A DNA stretch of 6,282 bases, taken from Chloroflexota bacterium. Lineage in GTDB: Bacteria; Chloroflexota; Anaerolineae; J102. Made by a program: the position numbers and the translations under genes. The stretch spans positions 1 through 6,282 of the forward strand of contig JAADFV010000296.1 of assembly GCA_013152695.1 (NCBI GenBank), written 5' to 3'. The notes beneath the pieces were generated by a model that was not told the DNA's origin, did not search any database, and saw only the letters and a list, made by a program, of their open reading frames with translations. Shown piece after piece: positions 6,092-6,282 of the stretch (position 1 is the stretch's first letter; every line of letters starts with the position of its first letter).

Positions 6092-6282
6092 GTGTTAAAC
6101 CCTACGTTACTGCCCGTGAGCCAAGCATCCCCTCCCCTTCGGGCTCACGGACGTCTCCCGCGCGTTCTCTGGCAAAAGCTCTCGTTCCTCTTTCGCATCT
6201 CTTTCCTCGGCACCTGCAGCCGTTATAAGCAGATTGTCCCGGCAGCTCGCACCCCGATCATCATTTCCGAACTCTGGGAGCG
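6092..6282 (+). CDS. N-terminus of an unidentified protein, cut by the window edge
   Basis: A frame open from 6080 (after TAG 6077-6079) continues to the right edge. Two GTG codons could start it, at 6092 and 6116, giving 63 or 55 visible codons. From about 6158 its codons show the same strong third-position C bias as the neighbouring genes. A second frame is also open to the edge, but its product is a Ser/Arg/Pro-rich shadow. Visible residues include a basic, hydrophobic stretch LWQKLSFLFRISFLG followed by TCSRYKQIVPAARTPIIISE. No family motif can be recognised from this fragment. Neither GTG has a good Shine-Dalgarno. Confidence 0.5.
   Translation, partial: MLNPTLLPVSQASPPLRAHGRLPRVLWQKLSFLFRISFLGTCSRYKQIVPAARTPIIISELWE
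6114..6150 (+). repeat. 9-bp inverted repeat between the epimerase gene and the next frame
   Basis: CCGTGAGCC (6114-6122) and GGCTCACGG (6142-6150) are perfect inverse complements separated by 19 nt. The left arm contains the GTG at 6116, a candidate start of the last gene. No T-tract follows, so it is not a convincing intrinsic terminator. If the gene starts at 6092 the repeat is inside coding sequence, and if at 6116 it could hide the start codon. Confidence 0.5.

Noticed and set aside
6080..6179. GCTTTTGC/GCAAAAGC inverted repeat about 85 nt apart
   Set aside because: Eight bases at long distance with no supporting context; expected by chance.

Overview
This window looks like a bacterial chromosome segment with all genes on the + strand. 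Coding sequences are moderately GC-rich, with a strong preference for C at third codon positions (ctc, ttc, atc, gcc). The short HisG plus HisZ arrangement and the style of the proteins would fit a Chloroflexota-type or similar bacterium. That taxonomic guess is inference and is weakly held.

Layout. Positions 1-401 hold the end of a small multi-pass membrane protein of unknown function, probably cut by the left window edge. Positions 402-610 form a gene-poor but densely structured leader. It contains a near-consensus sigma-70-type promoter (TTGACA, 17 bp, TATAGT), a 14-residue leader peptide ending His-His-Thr-stop, a set of mutually exclusive RNA pairings, and an intrinsic terminator followed by a T-rich tract. 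Positions 611-4976 hold four tightly packed histidine biosynthesis genes: hisZ, hisG, hisD and hisC. The gaps are 7 nt (hisZ-hisG), an 8-nt overlap (hisG-hisD) and 2 nt (hisD-hisC). Positions 5019-6062 hold an extended short-chain dehydrogenase/NAD-dependent epimerase, 42 nt after hisC with no terminator between. From about 6092 a further coding frame opens and runs off the right edge.

How it works together. HisG (short form) and HisZ together make the ATP phosphoribosyltransferase of step 1, HisD catalyses the last two oxidations to histidine, and HisC is the transaminase. The other pathway enzymes (HisI/E, A, H, F, B and the phosphatase) are absent here, so the pathway must be completed elsewhere. 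HisZ pairs normally confer histidine feedback on short HisG. The leader suggests a second layer of control, ribosome-mediated transcription attenuation that senses charged His-tRNA. This is the main find of the window. The pieces are directly visible, while the mechanism is inferred.

Secondary points are a CxC...CxC cysteine cluster in the C-terminal part of HisZ, a Gly in place of the usual Asn in the GPGN motif of HisD, scarcity of Shine-Dalgarno sequences, and a hairpin over one of two candidate start codons of the last gene.
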